DNA from: G963665405 sp963665405
GTDB taxonomy: Bacteria; Chloroflexota; Dehalococcoidia; Lucifugimonadales; G963665405
Direction of reading: 5' to 3'
Assembly (NCBI GenBank): GCA_963665405.2
Contig: CAXXUH010000004.1
Coordinates: 682,001-746,000 of the forward strand
DNA: 64,000 nt
A program made the translations under genes and the position numbers. Below are positions 44,466 through 53,473 of this stretch, piece after piece. The notes under the pieces were generated by a model that saw nothing but the letters and a program-made list of their open reading frames with translations, made no database searches and was not told where the DNA came from. Every line of letters starts with the position of its first letter. The first letter of the stretch is position 1.

Positions 44466-45029
44466 ATGGTCCTGAGCGACCGGACGATCAGGGAAGAGAT
44501 AGCCGCAGGGAGGATAGTGATCGATCCCCTCGGCGACGGCTGCATACAGCCCGCGAGCGTCGACGTCCACCTGGACCGCCGGGTGCTCGTGTTCCGGAAC
44601 TCCCGCCGCCCCTATATCGACGTCAGGGAGGATATGAGCGACCTGACGGAGAGCGTGGAGATCGGCGACGACCGGCCCTTCATGCTCCATCCAGGCGAGT
44701 TCGTCCTGGCCAGCACCCTCCAGCACATCGAGATACCCGACGACCTGGTGTCCCGGCTGGAGGGGAAGAGCTCCCTCGGGAGAGTCGGCCTTCTCATTCA
44801 CTCCACGGCCGGGTACGTCGACCCGGGCTGGAAGGGTCACCTGACGCTGGAGCTGAGCAACGTGGCCAACATCCCGGTGACTCTCTACTACGGAATGCCT
44901 ATCGGCCAGCTCTCGTTTCTGCGGCTGTCGACGCCGGCCGAGAATCTCTACGGCTCTCCGGCTCTCGGCAGCAAGTACCAGGGGCAGACCGAGGCGACGG
45001 CCAGCCGCATGTACAGGAACTTCGAGTAG
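44466..45029 (+). CDS. dcd: dCTP deaminase
   Basis: Deaminates dCTP to dUTP for dTMP synthesis. 187 residues, normal length. Landmarks: MVLSDRTIREEIAAGRIVID start, GCIQPASVDVHLDRRVLVFR (about 23-42), LVSRLEGKSSLGRVGLLIHS (about 90-110) and TAGYVDPGWKGHLTLELSN (about 112-130), which holds the catalytic Glu. ATG 44466 follows CGAGGG; an upstream frame to 44421 is unsupported. Its end lies 15 bases before ribD, so transcription may run on into the riboflavin genes. Confidence 0.93.
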   Translation: MVLSDRTIREEIAAGRIVIDPLGDGCIQPASVDVHLDRRVLVFRNSRRPYIDVREDMSDLTESVEIGDDRPFMLHPGEFVLASTLQHIEIPDDLVSRLEGKSSLGRVGLLIHSTAGYVDPGWKGHLTLELSNVANIPVTLYYGMPIGQLSFLRLSTPAENLYGSPALGSKYQGQTEATASRMYRNFE

Positions 45030-45044
45030 GCTGTCGTCGCGCGG

Positions 45045-46178
45045 GTGGGGGTCATTGTGGGGTTGGACGCTAGATCGCACCAGTTCGTCGATTCCTCGCC
45101 ACACATGAACCGGGCGCTGGCGCTCGCCAGGCGGGCCCTGGGCAGCGTCAGTCCTAACCCCGCCGTTGGCGCCATCCTGGTGAGGGACGGGGAGGTGGTG
45201 GGCGAGGGCTGGACTCAGCCCCCCGGACAGGCGCACGCGGAGGCGGGCGCGCTCCGCCAGGCAGGAGAGCGGGCGAGGGGAGCGACCCTCTACACGACCC
45301 TCGAGCCGTGCACTCACTATGGCCGCACCCCACCCTGCGCGAAAGCCATCATCGAGATGGGGATTGCAGCGGTCCATGCGGCCATGATCGATCCCAACCC
45401 TCTCGTCGCCGGCAGAGGGATGGAGCTGCTCGCGGAGCGTGGCATCGCGACCAACGTCGGCGACGGCGAGCAAGAGGCCCGGCGGATCGTCGAGGCCTAC
45501 GCCAAGTTCATCACCACCGGGGTCCCGTTCGTCACCGCCAAATACGCCATGAGCCTCGACGGCAAGACGGCCACGTACACAGGTGAGTCCAGATGGATTT
45601 CCGGCGAGGAGTCCCGTCAGTTCGTGCACCGGCTAAGGGCTGAGTCCGATGCCGTGATGGTCGGAATCGGGACTGTGCTGGCGGACGACCCTCGGCTAAC
45701 GGTCAGAGACGTCGATACCGGTGTGCCGACGCGACAGCCGCTGCGCGTTGTCGTCGACAGCAGACTCCGCACCCCGGAGAGTGCCCGGGTACTGATCGAG
45801 CCCGGCCGCGTCGTCCTGGCGTCGGCTACCGGCGAGGACGAGCCCGCCGACCCATGGAAGGGCCTCGGCGTCGGCGTCGAGGCCGTCCCTTCGGGGGACG
45901 GCTCCGTCGACCTGGCCGAGCTGCTCAGGCGCCTGGGGGCCAGAGACGTCACCAGCGTCCTCGTCGAGGGGGGCGGGACGCTCCTGGGCTCCCTATTCGA
46001 TAATCGGCTGGTCGACAAGGTCGTGGCGTTCATCGCCCCCTCGATCATCGGCGGCAAGGCCGCTCGATCGCCCGTCGGGGGCACGGGGGCCGGCCGGATC
46101 ACCGACGCGCTGCGCCTCGATCGGGTCGAAGTCAAGACGTTCGGCGCCGACACCGCCGTCATCGGATATCTCGCATGA
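45045..46178 (+). CDS. ribD: Bifunctional diaminohydroxyphosphoribosylaminopyrimidine deaminase/reductase
   Basis: Second and third steps of riboflavin synthesis: deamination of the pyrimidine intermediate, then reduction of its ribose. 377 residues. Deaminase domain: VSPNPAVGAILVRDG (about 37-51), the zinc motif AHAEAGAL and PCTHYGRTPPC (about 87-97). Reductase domain: VTAKYAMSLDGKTATYTGES (about 165-184), GIGTVLADDPRLTVRD (about 205-220), VLVEGGGTLLGSL (about 307). The start is either GTG 45045 or GTG 45057; both lie in the same purine-rich stretch. First gene of the rib operon. Confidence 0.93.
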   Translation: MGVIVGLDARSHQFVDSSPHMNRALALARRALGSVSPNPAVGAILVRDGEVVGEGWTQPPGQAHAEAGALRQAGERARGATLYTTLEPCTHYGRTPPCAKAIIEMGIAAVHAAMIDPNPLVAGRGMELLAERGIATNVGDGEQEARRIVEAYAKFITTGVPFVTAKYAMSLDGKTATYTGESRWISGEESRQFVHRLRAESDAVMVGIGTVLADDPRLTVRDVDTGVPTRQPLRVVVDSRLRTPESARVLIEPGRVVLASATGEDEPADPWKGLGVGVEAVPSGDGSVDLAELLRRLGARDVTSVLVEGGGTLLGSLFDNRLVDKVVAFIAPSIIGGKAARSPVGGTGAGRITDALRLDRVEVKTFGADTAVIGYLA

Positions 46179-46281
46179 TCGGCCACGACGCTTTCCCGAC
46201 CGAGAAATCTCCCCCTTTTCTAACCGGAACCGGAGCGCGCCCATGACTCAGTGTGACGGCAGACTGCTAGACTAGGAGCCC

Positions 46282-46893
46282 ATGGTGTTTACGGGGATTG
46301 TCGAAGAGGTGGGGCGGGTGGAAGGCCGGGAAGAGGGCCGGCTGGCGATCGGGGTGTCCCGGGTGCTGGACGGCCTGAGAGAGGGAGGCAGCATCGCCGT
46401 CAACGGAGCCTGTCTGACGGTCATTCGGCGAGACGAGTCCGGGTTTTCCGTCGACATCGTACCCGAGACCGTCCGGCGCACCAACCTCGGAAGACTGGCC
46501 GTCGGGGACCCCGTGAACGTCGAGCGCCCCGTAGCCGTCAACGGCCGGCTCGACGGCCACATCGTGCAGGGCCACGTGGACGGGACCGGCGCCGTCGAGT
46601 CCATCGAGGAGGACGGCCAGGGTCTGATGATCCGTTTCGCCACGCAGCCGTCTATAATGCGGTACGTGGTGGAGAAGGGATTCATCGCTGTGGACGGTAC
46701 CAGCCTCACGGTAGTACACTGTGCCAGCGGTTTTTTCTCGGTAGCCGCGATTCCTTATACGCTGGACAATAGTATCCTGGGGACTCGCAAGGTTGGAGAC
46801 GCGGTCAACCTGGAGGTCGACATAGTGGCCAAGTACGTTGAACGGCTTGCCGGACCGGCGAGGGTGCCGTTCGACGCGGCTGACGAGCTGTGA
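46282..46893 (+). CDS. ribE: Riboflavin synthase alpha subunit
   Basis: Dismutates two 6,7-dimethyl-8-ribityllumazine molecules to riboflavin. 203 residues with two lumazine-binding repeats: MVFTGIVEEVGRVEG (start), SIAVNGACLTVIRRD, VNVERPVAVNGRLDGHIVQG, HVDGTGAVES, then second repeat YVVEKGFIAVDGTSLTVVHC and FSVAAIPYTLDNSILGTRKV. GAG seven bases before the ATG is the ribosome site. The stop overlaps the ribBA start by one base (TGATG). Confidence 0.94.
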   Translation: MVFTGIVEEVGRVEGREEGRLAIGVSRVLDGLREGGSIAVNGACLTVIRRDESGFSVDIVPETVRRTNLGRLAVGDPVNVERPVAVNGRLDGHIVQGHVDGTGAVESIEEDGQGLMIRFATQPSIMRYVVEKGFIAVDGTSLTVVHCASGFFSVAAIPYTLDNSILGTRKVGDAVNLEVDIVAKYVERLAGPARVPFDAADEL

Positions 46894-48116
46894 TGGCCAT
46901 CTCGACAGTTGAGGCGGCGATAGAGGACTTCCGGGCCGGGAAGCAGGTCCTCATCGTCGACGACGCAGATCGCGAGAACGAGGGCGACCTGAGCATGGCC
47001 GCGGAGATGGTGACCCCCGAGGCCATCAACTTCATGGCCACCTATGCGCGCGGTCTGATCTGCGTTCCAATGCTGGGCCAGAGACTGGAGGACCTGCGCC
47101 TCCATATGATGGTTCACGACAACACTGCCCCTCTCGGGACCGCCTTCACGGTCTCGGTGGACGTGATCAAGGGCGCCACGACCGGAATATCGGTCTACGA
47201 CCGGGCCGCAACCGTGGAGGCGCTGATCGCCCCGAACACTCGCCCGAAGGACCTGGCCCGCCCCGGCCATATCTTTCCGCTGCGATACCAGGAGGGCGGG
47301 GTTCTGGTCAGGGCCGGCCACTCGGAGGCGGTCGTCGACCTCGCGCGGCTGGCGGGACTATACCCCGCCGGGGTAATCTGCGAGGTCATGGCCGAGGACG
47401 GCTCGATGGCCCGGCTGCCGGACCTGGAAGCGTTCTCGGAAAAGCACGAGATCAAGATCGTCAGCATCGCCGAGATCATTGCGTACCGGCGCCGGCACGA
47501 GAAGCTGGTCGAGCCCGTCGCGGAGGCCAGGCTCCCCACCGAGTACGGCGAGTTCACAGCGATCTCGTATCGTAGCCTCGTGGACAAGGACGACCACGTC
47601 GCGCTGGTCAAGGGCGAGATATCCGGCGACGAGCCCATCCTCGTCAGAGTGCACAGCGAGTGTCTGACGGGGGAGGTCTTCGGCAGCCTGCGCTGCGACT
47701 GCGGCGAGCAGCGCGATCTCGCGCTGGAGGCCATCGAGCGCGAGGGGAAGGGCGTCTTCCTCTACATGCGCCAGGAGGGCAGGGGGATCGGCCTCCACAA
47801 CAAGCTCAAGGCGTACACGCTGCAGGACAACGGCTACGACACGGTCGAGGCGAATATCCAGCTGGGGTTCCCTGCCGACTTGAGGCACTACGGCGTCGGC
47901 GCCCAGATACTGGTGGACCTGGGCGTCAGGAAGATGCGGCTCCTCACGAACAACCCCAAGAAGGTCGTCGGGCTCGAGAGCTTCGGCCTGAAGCTCGTCG
48001 AGCAGGTGCCGATTATCGCGCACACCAACCACGAGAACCGGCGGTACCTCGAAACCAAGCGAAAGCGGATGGGTCACCTCCTGGACGCGACCCCGCCGAC
48101 GGAGGCCGGCGATTGA
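46893..48116 (+). CDS. ribBA: 3,4-dihydroxy-2-butanone-4-phosphate synthase / GTP cyclohydrolase II
   Basis: Two-domain enzyme making both early precursors of riboflavin. RibB half (about 1-200): VLIVDDADRENEGDLSMAAE, INFMATYARGLICVPM, TGISVYDRAATVEAL, RPGHIFPLRYQEGGVLVRAG. RibA half (about 205-400): VRVHSECLTGEVFGSLRCDC with the zinc Cys, MRQEGRGIGLHNKLKAYTLQ, DLGVRKMRLLTNNPKKVVGL. 407 residues. Starts inside the ribE stop (one-base overlap) and its stop overlaps the TTG start of ribH, so all are translationally coupled. Confidence 0.94.
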   Translation: MAISTVEAAIEDFRAGKQVLIVDDADRENEGDLSMAAEMVTPEAINFMATYARGLICVPMLGQRLEDLRLHMMVHDNTAPLGTAFTVSVDVIKGATTGISVYDRAATVEALIAPNTRPKDLARPGHIFPLRYQEGGVLVRAGHSEAVVDLARLAGLYPAGVICEVMAEDGSMARLPDLEAFSEKHEIKIVSIAEIIAYRRRHEKLVEPVAEARLPTEYGEFTAISYRSLVDKDDHVALVKGEISGDEPILVRVHSECLTGEVFGSLRCDCGEQRDLALEAIEREGKGVFLYMRQEGRGIGLHNKLKAYTLQDNGYDTVEANIQLGFPADLRHYGVGAQILVDLGVRKMRLLTNNPKKVVGLESFGLKLVEQVPIIAHTNHENRRYLETKRKRMGHLLDATPPTEAGD

Positions 48117-48595
48117 CTAGCGAGCTGCAGGGCTCGATGGACGGCCAGGGCCTGCGGATCGGCATCGTGGTATCCTGCTTCAACGACTTCATCACCTCCA
48201 AGCTGCTTGGAGGCGCCCTCGAAACCCTCGACCAGCACGGCGTCCCGTCGAAAGACGTGACGATCGCCAGGGTCCCCGGCGGCTTCGAGGTCCCGCTGAT
48301 CGCACAGGAGATGGCCAAGACCGGCCGCCACGACGCGATTATCTGCCTGGGCGCGGTGATTCGCGGCGAAACGGGCCACTACGACCACGTTGCGTGGGAG
48401 GCGGCCAGGGGCGTGGCCGAGGTGTCGAGGTCGTCTGGAATCCCGGTCCTGTTCGGCGTTCTCACCACCGAGACGGTCGAGCAGGCCCACGAAAGGTCGG
48501 GCGGCAAGCACGGCAACGCCGGATCGAGCTGCGCCGCCGGGGCCATCGAGATGGCCAACCTGCTCCGGCAGGTCCGCTCGGAAGAGTCCGGCTAG
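48113..48595 (+). CDS. ribH: 6,7-dimethyl-8-ribityllumazine synthase
   Basis: Makes the lumazine precursor from the RibBA product and the RibD product. 160 residues, normal length. LRIGIVVSCFNDFITSKLLG (start), VPGGFEVPLIAQEMAKTGRH, DAIICLGAVIRGETGHYDHV with the catalytic His (about 89), and PVLFGVLTTETVEQAHERSG, ending GAIEMANLLRQV. The TTG start at 48113 is supported by GGAGG seven bases upstream and by the overlap with the ribBA stop; a later ATG would cut off part of the first strand. Confidence 0.93.
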   Translation: MTSELQGSMDGQGLRIGIVVSCFNDFITSKLLGGALETLDQHGVPSKDVTIARVPGGFEVPLIAQEMAKTGRHDAIICLGAVIRGETGHYDHVAWEAARGVAEVSRSSGIPVLFGVLTTETVEQAHERSGGKHGNAGSSCAAGAIEMANLLRQVRSEESG

Positions 48596-48655
48596 GGCCC
48601 GGTTCACCCTTCCCAAGTAGGGGTTCGGGGTGTCTCCCGAGAACAGAGGCGCGCC

Positions 48656-49333
48656 ATGTTCATGGGCATAGACCTCACCTCGTCGCAGAAGAAGGCCACG
48701 GCCTGCGCCGTCCTGGACCCCTCCGCCTCGCTGACGTATCTGGGCTTCAAGCTCGCCGACGACGACATCCTCGCGCTTGCCCAAGAGACCGGAGCGTCCT
48801 CGATCGGGATCGACGCGCCGCTGGGATTCCCACGTGGGATGCACTGCCTGGAGGAGGACCACGATTGCGCCTCCGTTCATTCGTTTAGCGGCCGCCTATG
48901 TGAGCGCGCTCTCGTCCGCCGAGGGATCGGGCTCTACATCACTACGAAGAAGTCGTTCATCAAGCCGATGATCTACCGGGCCATCCGGCTGGCGGAGAGC
49001 CTGAGAGCGCAGGGCCGGACCGTCCTGGAGGTCTACCCGTTCGCGTCGAAGGTCATCCTGTTCGGCAGGCCGATTCCTAAGAAGACTACTCCTGAGGGCA
49101 TCGCCTTCATGCGGGAGCGTCTTAACCCTTTGGTCGGCGGTCTGGACACTTGGGAACGGGCGTCGGAGTCCTGGGAACGGGAGCTTGATCACGACCTCTG
49201 CGACGCTCTGGTGGCGGCCTACACGACCTATCTGCACGCCCAGGGAAGGACGGAGACACTTGGAGACCCGGACGAGGCCCAGATTATCGTCCCACGCGCT
49301 GACGGCGGCCTTGAACGGCCGCGCGGCGGCTGA
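48656..49333 (+). CDS. DUF429 family protein (predicted nuclease-like fold)
   Basis: 225 residues. MFMGIDLTSSQKKATACAVL start with an RNase H-like acidic strand (GIDLT), GIDAPLGFPRGM (about 60-71), RALVRRGIGLYITTKKSFIK (about 84-103), VLEVYPFASKVILFG (about 119-133), and HDLCDALVAAYTTYL (about 178-192). This fits DUF429, whose function is uncertain. Follows the rib operon by 60 bases; a role there is not implied. Confidence 0.8.
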   Translation: MFMGIDLTSSQKKATACAVLDPSASLTYLGFKLADDDILALAQETGASSIGIDAPLGFPRGMHCLEEDHDCASVHSFSGRLCERALVRRGIGLYITTKKSFIKPMIYRAIRLAESLRAQGRTVLEVYPFASKVILFGRPIPKKTTPEGIAFMRERLNPLVGGLDTWERASESWERELDHDLCDALVAAYTTYLHAQGRTETLGDPDEAQIIVPRADGGLERPRGG

Positions 49334-49350
49334 TAGAATGACCATAGCGA

Positions 49351-49424
49351 TGGGGATTCGTCTAGTGGTAGGACGACAGATTCTGGATCTGTAAGCCGAG
49401 GTTCGAATCCTCGATCCCCAGCCA
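49351..49424 (+). tRNA. tRNA-Gln (anticodon CTG)
   Basis: Acceptor TGGGGAT/ATCCCCA, D-arm GTCTAGTGGTAGGAC, anticodon stem ACAGA/TCTGT with loop TTCTGGA (anticodon CTG), T-arm GAGGTTCGAATCCTC. The 3' CCA is encoded. Confidence 0.95.
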
Positions 49425-49459
49425 GGCACAGCATCCATCGTGGCCGTCTTTCTGCGCGT

Positions 49460-49536
49460 GGCGCGTTCGTCTAGTGGCCAAGGACACCGCCCTCTCAAGG
49501 CGGAGATCACGGGTTCGAATCCCGTACGCGCTACCA
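49460..49536 (+). tRNA. tRNA-Glu (anticodon CTC)
   Basis: Acceptor GGCGCGT/ACGCGCT, anticodon stem CCGCC/GGCGG with loop CTCTCAA (anticodon CTC), T-arm CGGGTTCGAATCCCG, CCA encoded at 49534-49536. An integrase gene starts 100 bases downstream, so its 3' end is the likely island attachment site. Confidence 0.95.
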
Positions 49537-49591
49537 GCACCCCCTTTTTTGCCTTGCGCCTAGCTATGAATAGTGCTAACATCCCTCCGCT

Positions 49592-49623
49592 GGTGGTAAA
49601 GGACTGGTGGTAAAGGTGGTAAA
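49592..49623. repeat. Three direct repeats of GGTGGTAAA before the integrase
   Basis: GGTGGTAAA occurs at 49592-49600, 49606-49614 and 49615-49623, just before the integrase ribosome site (AAGGAGGG). Direct repeats next to an integrase start often bind the integrase arm domain or an excision factor; this is inferred. Confidence 0.6.
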
Positions 49624-49637
49624 AAGGAGGGACCCCA

Positions 49638-50882
49638 ATGGCAAGTTTGACGGCGGCCAAAGTGCGGGAATTGAGCAAGTCCGGTCGGTACGGTGACGGC
49701 GGAGGGCTGTACCTGAGCATCGCTAAGGCGGGCTCAAAATCGTGGGTGATGCGCCTTCGCGTTGACGGGAAACGGACGGACAAGGGCCTGGGCGGGTATC
49801 CAACGGTATCCCTAACGGCGGCTCGGAAGGTCGCCGACGCCTACCGCGTCGCGGTCGAGGAAGGCCGTAACCCCTGGTCGGACGATGAGCGGGACCGCAT
49901 GGAACGGGCGCAGGACCTTGACCGCATGCCGACGTTCGATGAAGCCACCCGCAAGGTCCACGCCGCCAAGCTGCCGGGCTTTAGCAGCGCCAAGCACGGG
50001 CGCAATTGGATCCAGATGTTGGAGCGCCATGTGCTCCCGGTCTTTGGCGATACCCCGGTTGACGAAATCAGGCAACGCGAGGTAAAGGACTTTTTCGAGC
50101 GGCTTGGCCCGACCTTGACCGAGACAGCCCGCCGCCTGCGCTTCAGGATGCGCGAGATATTCGACGATTGCATTGAGTCCGGGTACATCACCGTCAACCC
50201 CGCTGGCGATGGTATCAGGGGGTCGGTGAAGCGTTGGAGTAGTCACCGCAAGGTCAAGCACTTCGAGGCCCTGCCCTACGATCAAATGCCCGGCGTGGTT
50301 GACAGGATTCTGGACTCCCAGGGCATGAGGGAGACTCGGCTTGCCCTTGCCTTCGTCGTGTTGACCGCCGCCCGTTCCGGTGAAGTCCGGGGCGCACGAT
50401 GGGACGAGATCGAAAACGGTGTCTGGACCATTCCCGCCGAGCGTATGAAGGCCGACCGGCCCCATGCGGTCCCGTTGTCAATTCAGGCCAGCGTCGTGCT
50501 CCAAGACGCGAGGGCGGCGGCGGGCAAGCGGCAGAAGTCGGAGAAGCGGCGGCCAGGTTATGACCCCAGCTTAGAAACCGATTACGCGCCCAAGGAAGGG
50601 CTGATATTCCCGCACCCGTCGGGCCAGCCGTTGAGCGAGAATGCCCTTTCACTACGCACCCGCAAGGACAAGCTAGGATGTACGCCGCACGGCTTCCGGT
50701 CCAGTTTCAAGGGCTGGGCAACGGCTGATGGGCGCTGGTCGTGGGAAGCTATCGAGCTTTGCCTTGCTCACCGGGTGGGAAATTCAGTCGCGCAGGCTTA
50801 CTTTCGGGATGATCTCTTAGAGCAACGGCGGGCGGTGATGCAGGAATGGGCCGATTACGTCTGGAATATCCGGCCCTTCTAA
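49638..50882 (+). CDS. Tyrosine recombinase / P4-type integrase
   Basis: Site-specific recombinase of a tRNA-targeting island. 414 residues. N-terminal DUF4102 arm-binding domain (VRELSKSGRYGDGGGLYLSI, GLGGYPTVSLTAARKVADAY), SAM-like core-binding domain (about 95-190), and catalytic domain with Arg in TAARSGEVRGARWDE (about 252), HGFRSSFKGWA (His/Arg, about 350), LAHRVG (His, about 376) and the Tyr nucleophile in VAQAYFRDDL (about 387). All catalytic residues are present. AAGGAGGGACCCC precedes ATG. Placed just after tRNA-Glu. Confidence 0.92.
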   Translation: MASLTAAKVRELSKSGRYGDGGGLYLSIAKAGSKSWVMRLRVDGKRTDKGLGGYPTVSLTAARKVADAYRVAVEEGRNPWSDDERDRMERAQDLDRMPTFDEATRKVHAAKLPGFSSAKHGRNWIQMLERHVLPVFGDTPVDEIRQREVKDFFERLGPTLTETARRLRFRMREIFDDCIESGYITVNPAGDGIRGSVKRWSSHRKVKHFEALPYDQMPGVVDRILDSQGMRETRLALAFVVLTAARSGEVRGARWDEIENGVWTIPAERMKADRPHAVPLSIQASVVLQDARAAAGKRQKSEKRRPGYDPSLETDYAPKEGLIFPHPSGQPLSENALSLRTRKDKLGCTPHGFRSSFKGWATADGRWSWEAIELCLAHRVGNSVAQAYFRDDLLEQRRAVMQEWADYVWNIRPF

Positions 50883-50892
50883 TCGTCGAATC

Positions 50893-51186
50893 CTACGGCA
50901 AAAGCTCTTGAACCAGCGCCGCGTAGCCTGGGTCGGGTGTGTGAGGGATGCCGCCGTGGATGCGAATGTGGTCCGACCTGCAGAGCGTCGTTGTGTTGGA
51001 GAGCGCGTAAGGTTTGCCCCCGTGCTCAAGATGCGTGACGTGGTGGACTTCGAGGAGACCGGCCCGACCGCACCCTTCAGCCTGGCAACGCCAGCGGTCA
51101 CGATCTAGCGCGGCCATCCTCACCCCTGCCCATCGACGTCGGTTGACCTTCGCCCAATGCCGGGACTGGCTACCCGACGACGGCAT
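50893..51186 (-). CDS. HNH endonuclease, phage type
   Basis: 97 residues. The HNH motif is visible as RWRCQAEGCGRAGLLEVHHV, then HLEHGGKPYALSNTTTLCRS and DHIRIHGG, with two Cys pairs for zinc. The start is set at MPSSGSQSRHWAKVNRRRWA, with a GGAGCAGG purine run about ten bases upstream; a longer frame to 51333 overlaps the terminase coding region and is less likely. Phage packaging modules often carry such HNH proteins. It follows the terminase fragment on the same strand. Confidence 0.75.
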   Translation of the reverse strand: MPSSGSQSRHWAKVNRRRWAGVRMAALDRDRWRCQAEGCGRAGLLEVHHVTHLEHGGKPYALSNTTTLCRSDHIRIHGGIPHTPDPGYAALVQELLP

Positions 51187-51672
51187 GGGTAGGCCCTGCT
51201 CCGTTCGTCTTCGCCCGACCACGTTGGCCCACTGAGACCGCAAGGATGGCCGCGGCGACCGCATCATCCCTGGCCCGCTCCCGCCGTCCACCTTCGCCGC
51301 CCTTCGCCAGCTTCGCGTTGCCACTAGGGTCACTCACAGTCCGCGCCTCCGCCATGCTCGACCGCAGCAGCAGAGACTTGACCGGCGTCACGTGTCCATC
51401 CATCGCCGCCCGCCGGAAGGCCCTGACGTCCTCGGCGCCATCCCTGTACCCCATGCCGCGCTCCACTAGCTGCGTCGTCTTTGGGAAGTGGACGGCCTCC
51501 AGGTGCGGCCGTAGCTCGACGATGCGGAAACGGTCACTCACCACGGCGACAGGTGTACCCCAACGGGCTAACGCGGCCTCCAACAAGGCCGGTATGTCCG
51601 TTGTCCGCTGGCCCGCAACCATAAGCTCACCCCTACGGGCGCACTCGGTATAGAGCGGCCCCACGCCAGAAA
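51170..51672 (-). pseudogene. C-terminal fragment of a phage terminase large subunit
   Basis: The nuclease end of TerL: ECARRGELMVAGQRTTDIPA, VAVVSDRFRIVELRPHLEAV, VERGMGYRDGAEDVRAFRRA, RSSMAEARTVSDPSGNAKLA and RERARDDAVAAAILAVSVG. The motor domain is missing; the frame upstream of about 51672 runs into antisense sequence of the helicase gene. The end is intact (stop 51170) and overlaps the HNH gene start by 17 bases. Remnant of a lost prophage. Confidence 0.7.
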
Positions 51673-52151
51673 CCTCGACTGTTTGCCGGCATCTCGGATG
51701 CTGTTCTGTCGGGCTACGGCGTGCCCGACGAATGGCTAGCTGACGTGCGTGACGCGAACGAGGACACGGTCCTGGAGCTGGCTGACCATCTACCCAGTGA
51801 GGCCGCAGAGGCGCTGCTAGAACTGGCCGTGGGGGCCACACCTGAGGTCCCACTGCCCGCCGCAGCAGGCATCGGCCCGTTCGATCATCCCGATGCTCAG
51901 CGCCGGTTCCGGATCGTGAGCGAGTTGCAGGAGCTGGAGCGCGCCCTCGACTACCCGTGGGAGAAGTGGGCCGTCTTCCTGCACCCTGCGCAACGAGAGT
52001 TAGTTGAGAAGGAATACACGGGCCCTGCCCGGGTCTCTGGGTCTGCAGGTACTGGAAAAACGATCGTCGCGCTTCACCGCGCCGCCTTCCTCGCGCGCGC
52101 CAACCTTGACGCCCGCGTACTGCTGACGACGTTCTCGGACGCACTGGCGAA
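51673..52151 (+). pseudogene. UvrD-like helicase gene, 5' part before the IS256 insertion
   Basis: Encodes FAGISDAVLSGYGVPDEWLA, ANEDTVLELADHLPSEAAEA, and a superfamily I Walker A in RVSGSAGTGKTIVALHRAAF, then LLTTFSDALA. The start is missing: no conventional upstream N-terminus before the terminase fragment. The frame is cut at 52151 by IS256 and resumes at 55246 after the element (NALKTKLRRLIGNEP...). The first eight bases after the cut (CTGGCGAA) are duplicated. Confidence 0.8.
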
Positions 52152-52257
52152 AGTAGAGTCCCAGGAAGTGGTGTAAGAGGGAGAGGGTCTGGAGAAAGAG
52201 AGACCACCGCGTCATCCTTAGCGGGCAAACAACAAGCTCGAGAAAAGGAGGACAACG

Positions 52258-53472
52258 GTGGTCAAGGAAAGGATGGACCTGCTGGAGCTATTGCACAAGG
52301 GGGGAATGGACGGTGACGTGGACTTCCTACGGGAGGCTCTGAGAGTGCTGGTAGAGGGGATCATGGATGCGGAGGTGTCATCGAGGATCGGTGCTGAGTA
52401 TGGAGAACGCAGCCCTGAGCGGGTGACCCAGCGCAACGGGTATCGGTCCCGGGCGTGGGATACCCGTGTAGGGACGATGGAGCTGCACATCCCGAAGCTC
52501 AGAGAGGGGAGCTACTTCCCGAGCCTGCTGGAGCCACGGCGTCGCAGCGAGCGAGCTCTGCTGGCTGTGATCCAGCAGGCCTACGTGGAAGGTGTATCCA
52601 CGAGGCGGGTGGACGATCTGGTCAAGGCCCTGGGGTGTGAGGGTATCTCCAAGAGCCAGGTGTCGCGCATCTGTCAGGAGCTGGACGTGGTGGTGGATGG
52701 CTTCTTGGGCCGTCCGCTGGACGGTGGACCCTACCCCTACCTGTGGTTGGACGCACTGACCCAGAAGGTCAGGGAGGACGGCAGGATCGTCAACGTCAGC
52801 GTGGTGGTGGCGACGGCGGTCAATGGCGAGGGCAAGCGGGAGATCATCGGGATGGACGTGGGTACCAGTGAAGACGGCGCCTTCTGGCTGGCCTTCCTAC
52901 GCTCGCTGTCCGCCAGGGGCCTCAGTGGGGTGGAGCTGGTGGTATCGGACGCTCATCAGGGACTCCGCGGCGCCATCGCCGCAGTCTTCGGCGGAGCCAG
53001 CTGGCAACGGTGCCGCACCCACTTCATGACCAACCTGTTCACTCGGGTCCCCAGGCGCGCCCAGCCCTGGGTGGCCACCATGGTCCGCACCATCTACCAG
53101 CAACCCTCCCCCGATGAGGTACACGCCCAACTCGACAGGGTGACCTCTCAGCTCCACGATCGGTTCCCCGAGGTCGCCTCTCTACTGGACGAAGCGGGAC
53201 CCGACGTCCTGGCCTTCTCCAGCTTCCCACTCGCCCACTGGAAGAAGCTCTGGTCCAACAACCCACAGGAGCGTCTCAACAAGGAGATCCGGCGACGCAC
53301 CGATGTGGTGGGCATCTTCCCTAACCGGCCGGCCGTGCGCCGCCTCGTTGGCGCCGTCCTGGCTGAGCAGCACGACGAATGGGTCGTCGGACGTCGATAC
53401 CTCACACCCGCCATTCTGACCTTCAACGAAGCTCTTCCGGAGGCCGATCTCGCGGAGGCGACAGCCGCCTAA
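52258..53472 (+). CDS. IS256-family transposase (mutator type)
   Basis: 404 residues. IS256 features: EALRVLVEGIMDAEVSSRIG start region, RNGYRSRAWDTRVGTMELHI, DDE triad in YLWLDALTQKVRE (Asp about 164), ELVVSDAHQGLRGA (Asp about 229) and WSNNPQERLNKEIRRRTDVV (Glu about 340). GTG 52258 has AAAGGAGG six bases upstream. Complete. The TAA stop overlaps the 5-base CTAAA duplicated by the following IS1380, so coding was not damaged. Confidence 0.93.
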   Translation: MVKERMDLLELLHKGGMDGDVDFLREALRVLVEGIMDAEVSSRIGAEYGERSPERVTQRNGYRSRAWDTRVGTMELHIPKLREGSYFPSLLEPRRRSERALLAVIQQAYVEGVSTRRVDDLVKALGCEGISKSQVSRICQELDVVVDGFLGRPLDGGPYPYLWLDALTQKVREDGRIVNVSVVVATAVNGEGKREIIGMDVGTSEDGAFWLAFLRSLSARGLSGVELVVSDAHQGLRGAIAAVFGGASWQRCRTHFMTNLFTRVPRRAQPWVATMVRTIYQQPSPDEVHAQLDRVTSQLHDRFPEVASLLDEAGPDVLAFSSFPLAHWKKLWSNNPQERLNKEIRRRTDVVGIFPNRPAVRRLVGAVLAEQHDEWVVGRRYLTPAILTFNEALPEADLAEATAA

Positions 53473-53473
53473 A

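Noticed and set aside
51246..51653. Protein on the + strand opposite the terminase fragment
   Set aside because: Ser/Arg-rich shadow; the - strand matches the terminase family motifs.
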